64,000 nucleotides of DNA from Cyathus striatus (Eukaryota > Basidiomycota > Agaricomycetes > Agaricales > Nidulariaceae). Under the pieces are notes generated by a model. It was not told where the DNA came from and searched no databases. It was given only the letters and a program-made list of their open reading frames with translations. The position numbers and the translations under genes were made by a program. The stretch covers positions 4,278,001 through 4,342,000 of the forward strand of contig JAOVFP010000009.1 of the NCBI GenBank assembly GCA_025738555.1. Reading direction: 5' to 3'. Within the stretch, counting starts at the first letter, position 1. Every line of letters begins with the position of its first letter. Below are positions 44,584 to 56,760 of this stretch, piece by piece.

Positions 44584-44904
44584 CCAAAGTGACAACAATT
44601 TCTCAGTAAAGGGTAGTTCTGATCACACAATGGAACAGACCCTATTAACTGTTGAAAGGAGCTTATGGGCTGCGAGATCGTATCTCGGATGGAAAATGTG
44701 AAGTATGTAGAGAAAATGGTTGGAAATCTGGTATTGACAACACATAACATGTCAGATATGCGAAATTTAATAGAGAGTACAACAGAAATTGAAACGGCAA
44801 ACCTTAGCAACAAGATGGATGATTTATTATCTCTGTTTGAAATCACCGAGACTCCTACAAACTGGAAACAGATTCAGTACAAATAGCAGAACAGTCAGAC
44901 ACGG

Positions 44905-45070
44905 AAACATTAATGCTAATTATCTATTAACTTATTCCTATCTTTTCCTTCACGTATTGTCTCTTTTTTCATTCTCGCTTTCATCGTTAGTTGTCTCGTG
45001 CATGGCCTTTTGCTCGTAGCTACATCTTCTACCCTTTTTTCATATGTTATCTTCCTACTGTACCTTTCTA
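44905..45070 (+). repeat. Dispersed repeat R1, copy 1
   Basis: TTCCTTCACGTATTG, ATCGTTAGTTGTCTCGTGCA and TGGCCTTT are shared, in the same order and orientation, with 47510-47668. Pyrimidine-rich. It may be part of an LTR or a short dispersed element. Confidence 0.75.
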
Positions 45071-45567
45071 AGGAGGCTACCTGAAGCTAGGGAGGATGCT
45101 GCACGGACTTTGTCCGTTTCACTGTGATACAATTAGTTAATAAGAAAGGGGGGAAGGGAAAGTACGAACCGGTTGAATTTGACCATTCAATAGACCAGTA
45201 GCCCCCAGAGGGCCCTCAGCATCATCGTTTCCACCAATATGTGTATCGAACTACTCTATATCACGACCTATGACATGCTTAACACGTCCATATCCACAGG
45301 CTGCTCGTCAAGCTCCCAATGCAGTCGAGCCAACTGCGAGTCCTAAAAGTTCCAAGGCAAGGATTCTGACGCCATGGAAGCGATTGGTATTGTGGTTGAA
45401 AATGCAGGAGGGAGGTCGCGGGGGACGAAAACTGACACCATACATAGTGCCAGTTCCGTGTTTACACCACCAATCTTACCTACACCATAGAAAAGTTCCC
45501 ACCACGCTTAATAACACTTAATATAAAATGTGTGAATAAATAAATGAGCTGTACCTGCTTTATTGAT

Positions 45568-46270
45568 CAGTATTGAATTGACCTGAAAGCGATGACAGAG
45601 TACCACACCCATACAACGTCATCGATTCTCCGAATCGACCTGAAATCGATGACAGAGTACCACGCCCATACCACGCCTGCAAGTGTCATCGATTCTCCGA
45701 ATCGACCTGAAATCGATGACAGAGTACCACGCCCATACCACGCCTGCAAGTGTCATCGATTCTCCCATGGGCCATGAACGCAACGATTGCACTAATAATA
45801 ACCATGTCTTTGCACCTATATATAAACAATAAATTCGAACACACAGGTAAGTATATGAGGTAGATCGATACCAGATGTCAAACTACCATTTGACAGCATC
45901 AATTCTCCCATGGTTCATCGATGAAAAGCAGCCAAGTGTGAATTTCAATCGATCCCACTATTAATATCTATCTTCGTATCTAAGCCCACCTAAACAACAC
46001 AATCGAATGGGCAGGCTATAGGTATAAGTTGGCTCTATGATTTGATTGATATCATTATGTAATGATCCAAGTGATATGTCTCGAGAAAGATCGATAGCAG
46101 ACGTCAAACTACCACGCCTATTCCACAGCATCAATTCTCCCATGGTTCATCGATGAAAAGCAGCCAAGTATGAATTTCAATCGATCCCACTATTAATATC
46201 CATCTTCGCATCTAAGCCCACCTAAACAACACAATCGAATGGGCAGGCCACAGGTATAAGTTGGCTCTAT
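45568..46270 (+). repeat. Dispersed repeat R2, copy 1, with internal tandem units
   Basis: Begins CAGTATTGAATTGACCTGAAA. Three tandem units of 58-67 bp (starts 45574, 45632, 45699) carry ATCGATGACAGAGTACCAC and GTCATCGATTCTCC. Then comes a TATATATAAAC motif at about 45820, CACACAGGTAAGTATATGAG, and two tandem copies of a ~200-bp segment ending CAACACAATCGAATGGGCAG. A diverged direct copy lies at 54842-55240, on the other side of the Ulp1-type gene. Confidence 0.8.
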
Positions 46271-47505
46271 GAGTTGACAACTATTTAAGATTCTGCGTGG
46301 CTATCTATATATTTCGACTTGTATTTAGAGAAAATGGGGATACATATACTTTTTTTTGGTTATCTACTCGCTACTACATACTTACCGAGTATTGCTCATT
46401 TCTGAATATTACTAGTAGTCCAATTGACCGCAGCTTGTGACACAGTGACTTTTAGCTTTATAGACTTACGCTTCCCCAAGTCAACAACTTGCTCGACACT
46501 TTCATTTCTCTGCAATCGTTCCACTCAAGACCGTGTAAGTACTAAGGACGTGAATCGTACATTTTGCATATATATTCTATGTCTAATCATTGTGTATTCA
46601 TAGAAACATTGCCGTTCTTCGTGAACAATAATAAAGCTCCTGTTTAATTAGAGACGAAGGTAGTGTCGAAATCGAGAACATTGACAGTGACAGTGTTAAG
46701 AAGGTGTAGGGAATTTTGAAAGCTAGATCTTACATTTGATCTCAAGTTTTCGTTATATTTTGATACCTTGACATCGCCCGTCCCGTTAAAAAAAAACAAA
46801 TTATCCACTCGCCATATAAATTGAAATATATATTGTACAGTATCTATGGAATCGATATGCAAAGTATGAAGGGTAGCAAAAGCAGGTGCTGAGATAATGA
46901 AGATTTTGTAGGACTTTCAAATACTCGAGACAGCTTCAAACACTTGCAAGTTGATAAATAGTAGTACTTATGTCGAGTTTCGCAGAGCGGGCAAAATCCA
47001 GCTCTGCAGTACTTTAGCTTATATGTCTTACAGATACCTATAAAAAGTCTGTATCTTGGTCTTCGATACTTATGCCCGAGCACATACATTATAACCCCTA
47101 CGAATTGCCTATGAATGCACCCAAAATGCACCCGACTCCCAACTCCCAACTCTCGAGCGCACTAACCGAACGCTGTAACCGAAAAATAATAACCGAAGAT
47201 GAAATCTAAGTAAATCGTAAAATCGGCATGTGCGGAAGTTGATTTTATTTGATGGATTTGAGCGTGGTGCTCCGGCTGTCCATAATAAATCGCCCTCAAT
47301 CTATGTTGGAGGTTTCCATCAAATGTTCTAGAGCTACTGTCGCTCCAAACAACCTATCCGGACAATCTAGACTCGCAAAGACTTTCTTTTAGGATCAATT
47401 GACTAGCCTTCAAATTATACATCTGTACGCACCCTTTCTTATAACTTTTCTTCGATTGCCGCTCTCCTTCTCTCATTCCTTTTAATTTATCCTCTTATCC
47501 ACTTC
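46271..47505. other. No recognisable gene
   Basis: AT-rich sequence with short, unrecognisable frames on both strands. Confidence 0.4.
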
Positions 47506-47509
47506 ATTC

Positions 47510-47668
47510 TTATTCTAATTACCTATTAACCTATTCCTATGTTTTCCTTCACGTATTGCCTCTTTTTCATTCTCACTTTTATCGTTAGTTGTCTCGTGCA
47601 TGGCCTTTGCTAGTATCTCATCTTCTACCCTTTTTCATATGTTATTTTCCTACTTTACCTTTCCATCG
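47510..47668 (+). repeat. Dispersed repeat R1, copy 2
   Basis: Direct copy of 44905-45070, differing mainly by transitions and single-base indels. The open frame 47600-47878 that starts inside it is not recognisable. Confidence 0.75.
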
Positions 47669-48026
47669 TTTGTGACATCGATGACTAGTGCAATAATATT
47701 CCCCTTAGCAGTGCCAGTGCTTTGGCTGGCACTCATACTGACACCGCTGCTCCTACACATTCCCTGCCAGTGTGATCTCACAGTGCACAGGCCAAGTTGT
47801 GCAATCACGACGTGTTTGTTAGCAGGTCATGCCAATGTCACAAATCGCACGCAGCATCACTCACATTATGCTCTGTGAGTGATCTGTGAGTTTATGTCGG
47901 GATGGAAGCTACGCTGGGGCTGTGCCAGAGTGCATCATTTCCCAATTGGGTCTGTCACACATGTAATTTTTGGTTGACTCAGATATCAGCCATTCATAAC
48001 TATTATATATATTGTGAGTATGACAA

Positions 48027-48066
48027 GCTCAATCACACTCACTTTTGTGTATGCACAGTAAAAACT
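48027..48066. repeat. Relic end of the 2.6 kb element family
   Basis: GCTCAATCACACTCACTTTT followed by GTGTATGCACAGTAAAAACT matches the inverted end of the element at 11963-14580, with CG-to-CA change. No partner end was found nearby, so this is probably a relic. Confidence 0.45.
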
Positions 48067-48153
48067 AGGTGTCCAGGTTGAATATGCTGTAACACTAAAT
48101 TCTCTATTGTCTCATACAGATAAATATAGTCCAGTACTTGTACAAAATGTCTA

Positions 48154-51100
48154 CTAAATATTGGAAATACCCAAAATTAAAGAATCCAGCATTTCCATCT
48201 CTTCAGCAACAAGAGAAGGAGCTGGTACATTCATATGTAGTTGGTATATGAACATTGATAATTGATCCCAAGTTGATTGGTTTTCAGACTTAAAGTCTAT
48301 GACTTTGGTCAAAATTGTATTATAGGTGTCTGATGCTGTCTTGATATCATTGATTGATGGAAAGTTCATTTTTTGAGTTAGAGTTATCTGAGTAAAAGAT
48401 TACTATTGATTTAGAAGTGAATATATTAAATGAAACTTACAATTTGAAGTGCTCTTGCAACACTTCTTTCAGGTATACCATACAGAGGCAATTCTTCATC
48501 TACCCTGCATCTCTGAGCTCCATATACAATACATCCAGTAACAACCCCTACTACTGGATTAGTTTTCCAAGACATCAGCAACTAATAGTATTATAATTAT
48601 AATATTTATTTGATCTAATAAGATAAAACATACCTTAATAACATCTACTTCCTTTTGATACAAGTCTTTATTAATAGTTTTTGCTGCCATTGCTACTGCA
48701 ACTTCCCAGTTATCTAAGTTTTCCACTGGTGAAAAGTAAGTTGATGTGTTTAATATGGACTTGCAGTATTCAGGTATATTATATGAAAATAGAATTGAAT
48801 GCCAAATGCTACTGGTAGCAAGCAACTCTAAGGAATGAGTAGCAGAAATGCCCCAATCTACTGGAAATCCAGCAGACTCTGCCAAACTCATCCATGATGG
48901 ACATTCTGAAGAAGAAAAGTTAAAGAGCTCAGGTATTTTTGCCCGGAAGACTGCCTGAACCACTTGTCTAATGTATTGAATGTTTAGTCTAACATCCATA
49001 TTTTGCAGTGTGTATATCTCTAAGACTGTGTTGATGAATTTTGGGTTCCAGACAGCATCAGATTCATTTTGAATACTCATATCATCACTCTTTTCACTCT
49101 CATCATCACTGATTACTCTAGCTTCAAAACTATTTTCAGAGAAGAGTTCTTCAATTTTATTGTCTACAGTTCTCAATGACTTTTTAATAATTGGAGAGTT
49201 GCAAAATAAGAACACTCTATCATTTGTATTTTTTTTCAGAGCAGTTAATATCTTCTTTGAGACAGGGCGAGAAACATAAAGATAGTAGAGAAGCATTTTT
49301 CTGAAACTGTAATCATTTGGGAATGTCAAAAAGGTGCTGGCCAATTCATTTTTCTCTTTTGTTCTGCTTTTAGCTTTTGGATGAGCAACAATTATTGATC
49401 CATCACTATGTATATAAACATTTCTTTTACCATTATATGATGTGGTTTCCACTTTTAGAGTGGAGTATTGCCAAGCACGAAATGAAACACCTCCAGTCAT
49501 AACAAGTACCTGAAGAAGGTGTTTTAAGGCATTTTGTTCTATATTAAACCATGTCTTTGCCATTTCAGATTTGGATTTGGCATTTTCAAAAGTGTACTTG
49601 TAGAGTGCATCTTGAAACTCTTTCAAGTATGCTCTATTGTGTTCCTGCTGATCAGGAGAATGTGGCATTCCAAGATCTTGCAATTGTTTTGGATCAAAAG
49701 TGTTTTCCATAGGATCTGGAACCATTTTTGAAATTGTAGCAATAAAATCATTCATTGCTTGTCTTGATGCCGCTGACCATTTCCTAATATCAACTGTAGT
49801 TGTAGACTCTGTAGCCAATTTTGAAGTTATTATTTTGAACATGTACCCATTGTTGTTAGTTACAACTGTTGTTGTACCCACTTGTCCTAGTGCCTCCTTA
49901 TGAATTCCATACTCAATGTAACAGAGACGAGAATATGGTGTATTTGGCACTATATAATTGAGGTGTTCACTTTCTTCTTCAAATAACCTACAATGTATAA
50001 GTTACAAATTAATTAATTGATATAATAGAATTTACCAACCTTTTTAAACTATATTCATGCTGTTCAGAATTGTTGCCACATCTTCTAGCATTAGCCTTGG
50101 CTTCTATCACTACAGCCAATGAATATAAATAATTAGTATGCAGGATTCAGTCAGAAGGGATTGGGATTACTACTTACTACTAGCTTCAACCTTATTTTGG
50201 ATTTTTTCAATCATTTCAGCAAAAGTCTCTGTAGTCTCCTCAGCTTCCTCAGTCTCATCTTCATTACTAAAGATTTCTTCAATTTCTTTATTAGCAATTT
50301 GAATTTCAGCTTCCAGTTTCTTATTAATATCATTACTTGATTTTTGCTTGTACCATTGGAAATTAATTGCACATTCCTTTTTAAGCCTAGCCTCATGATA
50401 TAAGATTGACTTCATGCAGTGTTTTAGAGCTGCAATCTTGGAAATCATTGCACTTTCTCTCTTGGGATGTTTTTTTTTTCAAATTCTGAAGGTTTTTCAA
50501 GAATAATGTTTGCTCTAAAAGACATTCAACATGTGAAATATCCAAGTTACCTGGTTTCACTAGAGAAACAAAAAAAGAATGGAGAATTGGGAGTACAATT
50601 GTCTCATTAATAATGTCTTCTGGAGCCATAATGCATTTGAACAATTTAAATGCAGCTAAATGTTGAATTGAGTTTCCTTTTAATAGAAACATTTCATGGT
50701 GATATGCAGACTTTTTGTTCAGAAATGCTAATATTTCTCTTAATATGAATGTTGTAACCTGGAAGAGCTCATAGGAATACTTGACACATGTAGAAGGTGC
50801 AATTTTAGTATATGTTGGTGTTCTATGGTTCTGTGTAGTGGTGGGGAAAAGATACTGTAGAATTCTGCTGTGGTTGGTGTGAGCAAAATCAGAGGCATTT
50901 TTAATATATGCCACTGTTAATAGTCTTAGTTGATGTAGCTTGTAAGAAAGGAAGTTATCAAGAGTTGGATTTTCCTTTAGTTTTTGAGTTGCATAGAGAG
51001 GAGAAACAAAATGAAGTAGAATATCAGTAATATTCTCTTTTTCAATAGTGTATAAATAAGTATCCCATCCAAGACACAACTCCCAAGTCAATTTACTTGA

Positions 51101-53703
51101 AATCATATATGGAGATTCCACAATTATGGGGGTTTCTGAGGCAACTGGTGTAGACATTATATTTTCCCAGTCCTTTAGTAAATCTTGAAATCTGTATCCA
51201 GGAGAGAATTCAAGGTATACACACTTATTACCAGATATTCCAAGTCTCCAAACCAACTTGATAGTAGTAATATCTACTTCTTTACTTTTTGTAGAGTGAT
51301 TAGCCACAATATGTCTGGCAACATTGTGTGTTATTGAATCATTACCACTACAATCAGTGGTGTGGCGTGAAAGACAGTAAGGACATTTGTATCTGTAGGC
51401 AATAGCATTTTTATTTCCTTTCTTTAGTACAATGTTTTTAATAGGAAGAGGTTTTTTAAGAATTTTGGTTTCAAGACTTTTAATAAATAAATCTTCATCA
51501 TCATTCAAATTAAAAGCTTCTTTCAAATGGTTTGCAAGACTGTTTAGAAGAATTTTTCCAGAAACAGACTCTCCAGTATGCTTTTTTTTATAGTGACTAC
51601 TCAAATTTGAAGGTATAACAGCAGTGTTGTGCAATGGGCAGTAGACACATTTTAGCTCTGGTTCATACAATAATCCCAATATATGAAGAACTGTGCAGAT
51701 AGTACTTCTGGCATCTATAGAGTAGAGCATGCAATCACATTTATGGGTTTTATGGTACAGAAATGAGGTCTTATCAGTTGACAAGCTTTCATTGGCATGG
51801 ATGCCTGGTACTAGTCTTGCTTTTTTGTTGATCTTAGTATTAGATTTTGGAGCCTTTTGTTTGGAAAGAGATATATTTGCTGATTTACTTTTCTCTGTTC
51901 CAGTCTTATTTGCTCTCTTTCTATGAATGTTACTTTTGGATTGATATTCATCTTCACTAGAATAGTTCCTACTCCGCTTTTGTCCAGGATTTTTAACCTT
52001 TGGGACTTGTTTTTCTTTTCCCTTAAATATTTTTGCATTTGTATCAAATTCATCAGCTGCAGAATCCCATGTATTGTCATTACCTATAAACTCTGAATGA
52101 GAAGTATAGTTTGACATGGTATCCATTGCTAGCTCATCCAGTGGAAGATCTAATTCTGATTCATTAATATCAGATATGTGTTTCTTGTCAATTGACAATA
52201 CTTCTAATACTTTCTCAGTCATGTATTTGGTTTTAGTGAATGTATTTGAGGCATTCACATGTTGGTTAAAACATTCTGAAATGGTTTGTTGTATCTGATT
52301 GGAGATAATAGCATTATTGTTGCCATGATCTTCTGTTAACTCTGGTTCTGCAATAAATTTTGCAATATCAGGGAAATTATGATCTCCAAGTGCCATTGTC
52401 ATAGAAATCTCAAAATTATCAAATAATTCTGACTCAATGTGTACCTTTAATATCTTAGTATCAATGATCTCTTAGTATGTTAATTTTATAATAACCTACC
52501 ATTGTGTCTTGATTTTCTAATATTTGTGTAAATATTGAATTGTGATCCAAAAGCCTTAGGAACCACTTAACCCTCTCATATACAGCAGTTTCTGGAGTCC
52601 ACAGCTTTGAATCTTGAAATACAATATACTCAATCATGTTTATAGCTGCAGGTCCACAACTATCTGAATCATTCTGAGTTCCTCTTTTTAAAGTATTCCC
52701 AACATCCTGGAATTCAATATTAAATCTGATTCTTAGCCATTTTTTCAATGCCTCCATTAATTGAACTGCATCAGGATGTTCCTTATAGACAGAATCTCCT
52801 TTTATAACAGATTAGTATAAACTTGCATGAATTACTATGCAATTGAAACATACCAAATGCAATTTTCTTCTCATAAAAATCTACTCTTCCTGCAATCCAA
52901 TGGTTGCCACCAATATTTGCAGGAAATAGCAGTTGCATTAATTTTTTTTCTTTAATTTCTTTCTCATAACAACATAGCAAGACTGCTCCATTCCACTTGT
53001 GATATACCCCACTTGCAGCATTTGAAAGAAGTTCTTGAGCAAATCTAGTTACAGCAATTATAGTCTTTTCAGTCTTCAATGGTACATCCCTCATGAGAAT
53101 ATGTCCTGACAACCATTGGACCATTGAGTTGACAAGGTCATCATTATACCAAATATCTCCCAACAGATCTGTGAATATTCTTGTTGTTACTGTACCATTC
53201 TGGTAAGGTAGGTTTGTCCCCCAGCCCATGGTTGAAAGTTTATCTAGTGCATTTTGTATTACAGCAACAGTGTCAGTATCAGAATGTTCTTTAGCTTTGG
53301 TGTACAGCCATGTTAGAGACTTATTCCATTTTGATTTCATTTTTGAAACTTTATATACACTTTTCCAGTAACTCATAACCCATAGTGGGAAGCGATCCAT
53401 TCCATTGTTGATTCTATGATCAATAATTGAATTTAGTCCATTTGACTGAGACTGCTTTAGAATTGCATCCAGCTTTGCAAGAAATATTTCATTTGGAATA
53501 GAACTCTTGAGGAGACACATTGGGTCTGTTGTAGGGTTATCTTCACTAAACCAAGCCTCTGCTTCTATAGATATAATCTCTTCTGAGATATCTGGCAGGT
53601 AGAATGATGCAGCAAGAAGTAATACAGATGTTGAGACTGGCAGGATGTGATTCTGGAAAGCTAATGGAAAAGCACATTCTTGCTCCATTTTACTAATAGA
53701 CAT
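48154..53703 (-). CDS. Ulp1-type cysteine protease fused to zinc fingers and a recombinase-like region
   Basis: One gene model joins all minus-strand exons: 53703-52854, 52798-52500, 52444-50178, 50109-50040, 49987-48634, 48581-48441 and 48387-48154, with GT...AG introns of 52-68 bp. The N-terminal ~340 residues form a C48/Ulp1-like protease: IWYNDDLVNSMVQWL, catalytic His in GGNHWIAGRVDF, Asp in FGDS across intron 1, Gln and Cys in TQNDSDSCGPA. Two zinc fingers follow (CVYC...HYKKKH near 51590-51660 and CPYC...HIVANH near 51290-51390). Exon 5 contains LLQVLVMTGGVSFRAWQYST, GKRNVYIHSDGSIIV and LLYYLYVSRP, similar to the segment after the zinc finger in fungal telomere-linked RecQ-type helicases and reminiscent of tyrosine recombinases. 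No helicase domain is present. A run of ten A (50470-50479) puts the halves of exon 3 one base out of frame; the model otherwise gives about 1737 residues. The start at 53703 (MSISKMEQE) is preferred over an upstream ATG at 53895, which would add a hydrophobic, low-complexity leader. Confidence 0.75.
50470..50479 (-). other. A10 homopolymer frameshift in the Ulp1-type gene
   Basis: Upstream of the run the frame reads NLQNLKKK; after it the meaningful frame is HPKRESAMISKIAALKHC. Counting nine A instead of ten makes the seven exons a whole number of codons (5214 bases). Confidence 0.7.
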
Positions 53704-54841
53704 AATGGACAGAGAGAGATTCAAGACCCTAAGTTGCTGGACAGAAAGTTGAATCTTGACTCTTGAGTGATGGTCACTTAGATGGTGAAAGGAAGAAAGG
53801 GGGGGGGATAGAAAGAAGTGTGTCAATATATAATAGAATGCATGAGCTAAAGATAGTACGAAGATCAATAATGAATAATGATGCATCTGATACATGATGA
53901 ATTAATAACATGTCACCAGTCATCAAAATTAAATGTCATCTATTTCCAGATACAGCAATCAGCTGACATCTTCTGAACCCAGTGTATGTCTTTGCCTGTT
54001 TCATACCATAGTTCACCTCATTCCCTTTTATCAAGTGTATCTTTGCTCATGCCTTTGCTTGTTTCAATCTCTAGTTCACCTTATAGCCCTTCAAAAGCTA
54101 TACACATATCAATTAACCAGTGTACATTCTATTTATATAACTATTGATGCCTGGTGTAGAGCAGGTGTTTGGCTTGCACTGTGGAATGAACCATTCAACA
54201 AATCCTGCAAATGTGTACAGTCACATGACCTGTTCCTTGAAACAGCATGTCTACATTACCATCTCTGCCACCTCAACATGTTCCCTGACCCTCTCCACCT
54301 CCAACCCCTTCACCACAATGCTAGCCCCTTTGTCGACACCAAGACCACCACAAGAATGTTTACAACACCAACTCAAGTAACCAAGAGACCACTCAACAGT
54401 GGCACCTCAAGATCTAATCATTACTTCATTGACATTTCATCATCCCCTCTCTCTCCTCTTATTTTTAATTCAATTCCTACATTCTACTTCAAACAAACTC
54501 ATGTTTTGTCTCCATGAAACATATTAGTTCATACTTTATTATTCTTGGCCAGACAGCAGACTGGAAATGTATTTGAGACTAGAGAGTAAAGTAGCTGGTG
54601 GATGCCTTAGAGGCTGAGGAAGAGAGTTTGCAGTGAGATAAGTTGTCGTGATATTGTCGTGACACAAAGTCATTGGAAACTTAGCTTGAAACTCAAGATT
54701 TAAGTAGATCAAATCATGCCACAGTGCCAATGGGTGTTTAGTGAGTGTTAACGAGATTTCACTTGATTCTGTGTCATTCTACTTGTTTTCCCTCATTTTC
54801 TCTAGTTTTCCCTTGACAGACTTTTCACTGGAACTGAGTAC
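53704..54841. other. Upstream region of the Ulp1-type gene
   Basis: A poly-C/T tract (CCCCCCCTTTCTTCC on the minus strand, near 53795-53810) lies about 100 bases before the preferred start and may belong to the promoter. The plus-strand open frame 53933-54517 has Leu/His/Thr/Pro-rich low complexity and no recognisable domain. I do not call it a gene. Confidence 0.4.
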
Positions 54842-55240
54842 TCAGTATTGAATCAACCTGAAATCAATGACAGAGTACCATGCCCATACCACACCTATCA
54901 GTGTCGTCAATTCTCCCAAGGGCCATGGCATGTCTTTGCACCTATATATAAACTACACATTCGAACACACAGGTAAGTATATGAGGTAGATTGATCTCAT
55001 GATCATTGATAAGTACATCAAATTCAAAGATCGATACCAGACGTCAGACTACCCTGTTCCACAGCATCAATTCTCCCATGATTGATCAATGAAAAGCTGC
55101 CAAGTATGAATTTCAATCGATCCCACTATTAATATCCATCTTCGGATCTAAGCCCACCTAAACAACACAATCGAATGGGCAGGGCCTATGATTTAATTGA
55201 TATGATTACATAATGATCCAAGTGATATTCTCCAAGCAAG
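54842..55240 (+). repeat. Dispersed repeat R2, copy 2
   Basis: Direct, shorter copy of 45568-46270. It has CTGAAATCAATGACAGAGTACC, ATATATAAACTACACATTCG, ACACAGGTAAGTATATGAGG, the AATTTCAATCGATCCCACTA segment and AATCGAATGGGCAGG, in that order. Confidence 0.8.
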
Positions 55241-55615
55241 TCCTGAGTGCTTGTGAACCTTACCTCTTCCAGGGCCTTCCCACTTCTCTATATCGTCCTC
55301 GTCCTCTCTACTATGTGTCGAACTGAAGGTAGAAGATGCAACACATCTACTTTAGCTGAGGGCAAGATAACTGGGATGGGAACACCTTAGACAAGGCCAA
55401 ATTGGATCAGGGTAAATATGATTTTTTTAAAGTAGTGACAATAGATATTCACACATTCTGTGCAGATTGGCATTTTATTAGTTTTAAATCTCATGTACAT
55501 TCCTACCACATCTTACAACACCTCAGGTACTTAGAAATCATGCTTATAAGAAGAATATTATACTACTGACATACATATATAACTATACTAATATAAAAAT
55601 AGCCACTACTCAACA
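55241..55615. other. No recognisable gene
   Basis: Unassigned AT-rich sequence. Confidence 0.4.
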
Positions 55616-56760
55616 AGAGGATGGCAGTGGTGGAGGTGGCAACAATGGCGACGAGGTGTGGTAGTGGTGGTGGAGGTAGTAGTGGGAGACGGCGACACCC
55701 TTGCCATTGTGAGCCGCTCTCATCGTCCTCTCCCCTTGTTCTCCTCTCCCCTTGCTCCCCTCTCCCCTCACGAGCCGCTCTCCTCGTCCTCTCCCCTTGT
55801 TCTCCTCTCCCCTTGCTCCCCTCTCCCCTCACTCTCCTCTCCCCTGTCCACCCCCCTCGCTGTCCGCCCCCCTTACAGTCCTCTCCCCTCATCATCCTGC
55901 CCCCTTGGAGAGTGGTGGTGAAAAGGAAGGTGGTGGAATAGTGGTGTGGTGGTAGAAGGCATGCCGCGATGGTAGAGTTTGGAGGAGAGGGAGAAGGAGG
56001 GAGGTGGTGGTGGCGAACATGGACTGGGTGACGTGGCAACAATTGTTGCAGTCATTATTGTGGGCATTGGGCACCGTCGTCGACGTCACCGTTGCGGGCA
56101 TGGGTGGGGGAGTGGATGTGGGCGCTGGGCGTCTTCATCGGTGTTGGAGGAGGTGAGTGTGGCAACGTGGGACCACCGTCGTCTCCATGTTGCAGAGAGA
56201 AGGGGGCTGGAGAGGCCTGGATGACATGGCGCTGGGGGAAGAAGGGAAGAGGGGCAGGGGGCGGGTGACATAGCGCTGACGCCATCATCGCGAAGCAGGG
56301 GAGGGGGGGTCCAGATGACGTGGCGTCGTCGTCGCTACGCAGGGGGCAGGTAGGAGGGGGGGCCGGGTGACATGCCATCGTCATCGTTGTCGCGACGCAA
56401 AGGGGGGAGATGAAGGATGAGGAGGGGGCTAGGTGACTTCGCTACCTGTTGGGAGCAAAAGGGAGGGAGACAAGGGGGAGGAGAGATGAGGTGGAGGAGA
56501 AACGAGAGAGGTGGGGGAGAGTGACATAGGCGACGGTGGCGTTGACACTGTTCTTGAGCAGTGTTGTCATCTTCGTGATGCGGGGAGGGAGGGCTGGAGG
56601 GGTCTGGAGGACCTAGCGTTGTCATTGTCGTTGCAGGGAGGGAAGAGGGAGGAGGGGGGGACTGGGAGACATGGCACCGACGCCGTTCATGCCAGCGGCA
56701 TCGTTGTCTTCATGAGACTGCCGGAACGTTGAGCGTCGACGACGTTAGGGTGATGTGGGA
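55616..56760. repeat. Purine/pyrimidine-skewed low-complexity region
   Basis: 55700-55910 is almost pure C/T with a ~62-bp duplicated block (TCCTCTCCCCTTGTTCTCCT recurring). From 55960 to 56760 the plus strand is G-rich, with irregular copies of GATGACGTGGCG, GACATGGCGCTG and GTCGTCGTCGCTACGCAGGG. All open frames here are composition artefacts. The G-rich strand has many runs of four or more G and may form quadruplexes. Confidence 0.65.

Noticed and set aside
13765..48066. CRISPR-like arrays
   Set aside because: Repeats are contiguous minisatellites without unique spacers, and the genome is eukaryotic.
48154..53703. Separate genes for the protease and the zinc-finger protein
   Set aside because: A 55-bp GT...AG intron (52445-52499) joins them in frame, and no stop or start separates them after splicing.
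53933..54517. 194-codon plus-strand frame divergent from the Ulp1-type gene
   Set aside because: Low-complexity Leu/His/Thr/Pro composition, no domain, and overlapping open frame in another phase.
55563..56732. Many open frames on both strands
   Set aside because: Caused by G/A versus C/T strand bias, which removes stop codons.
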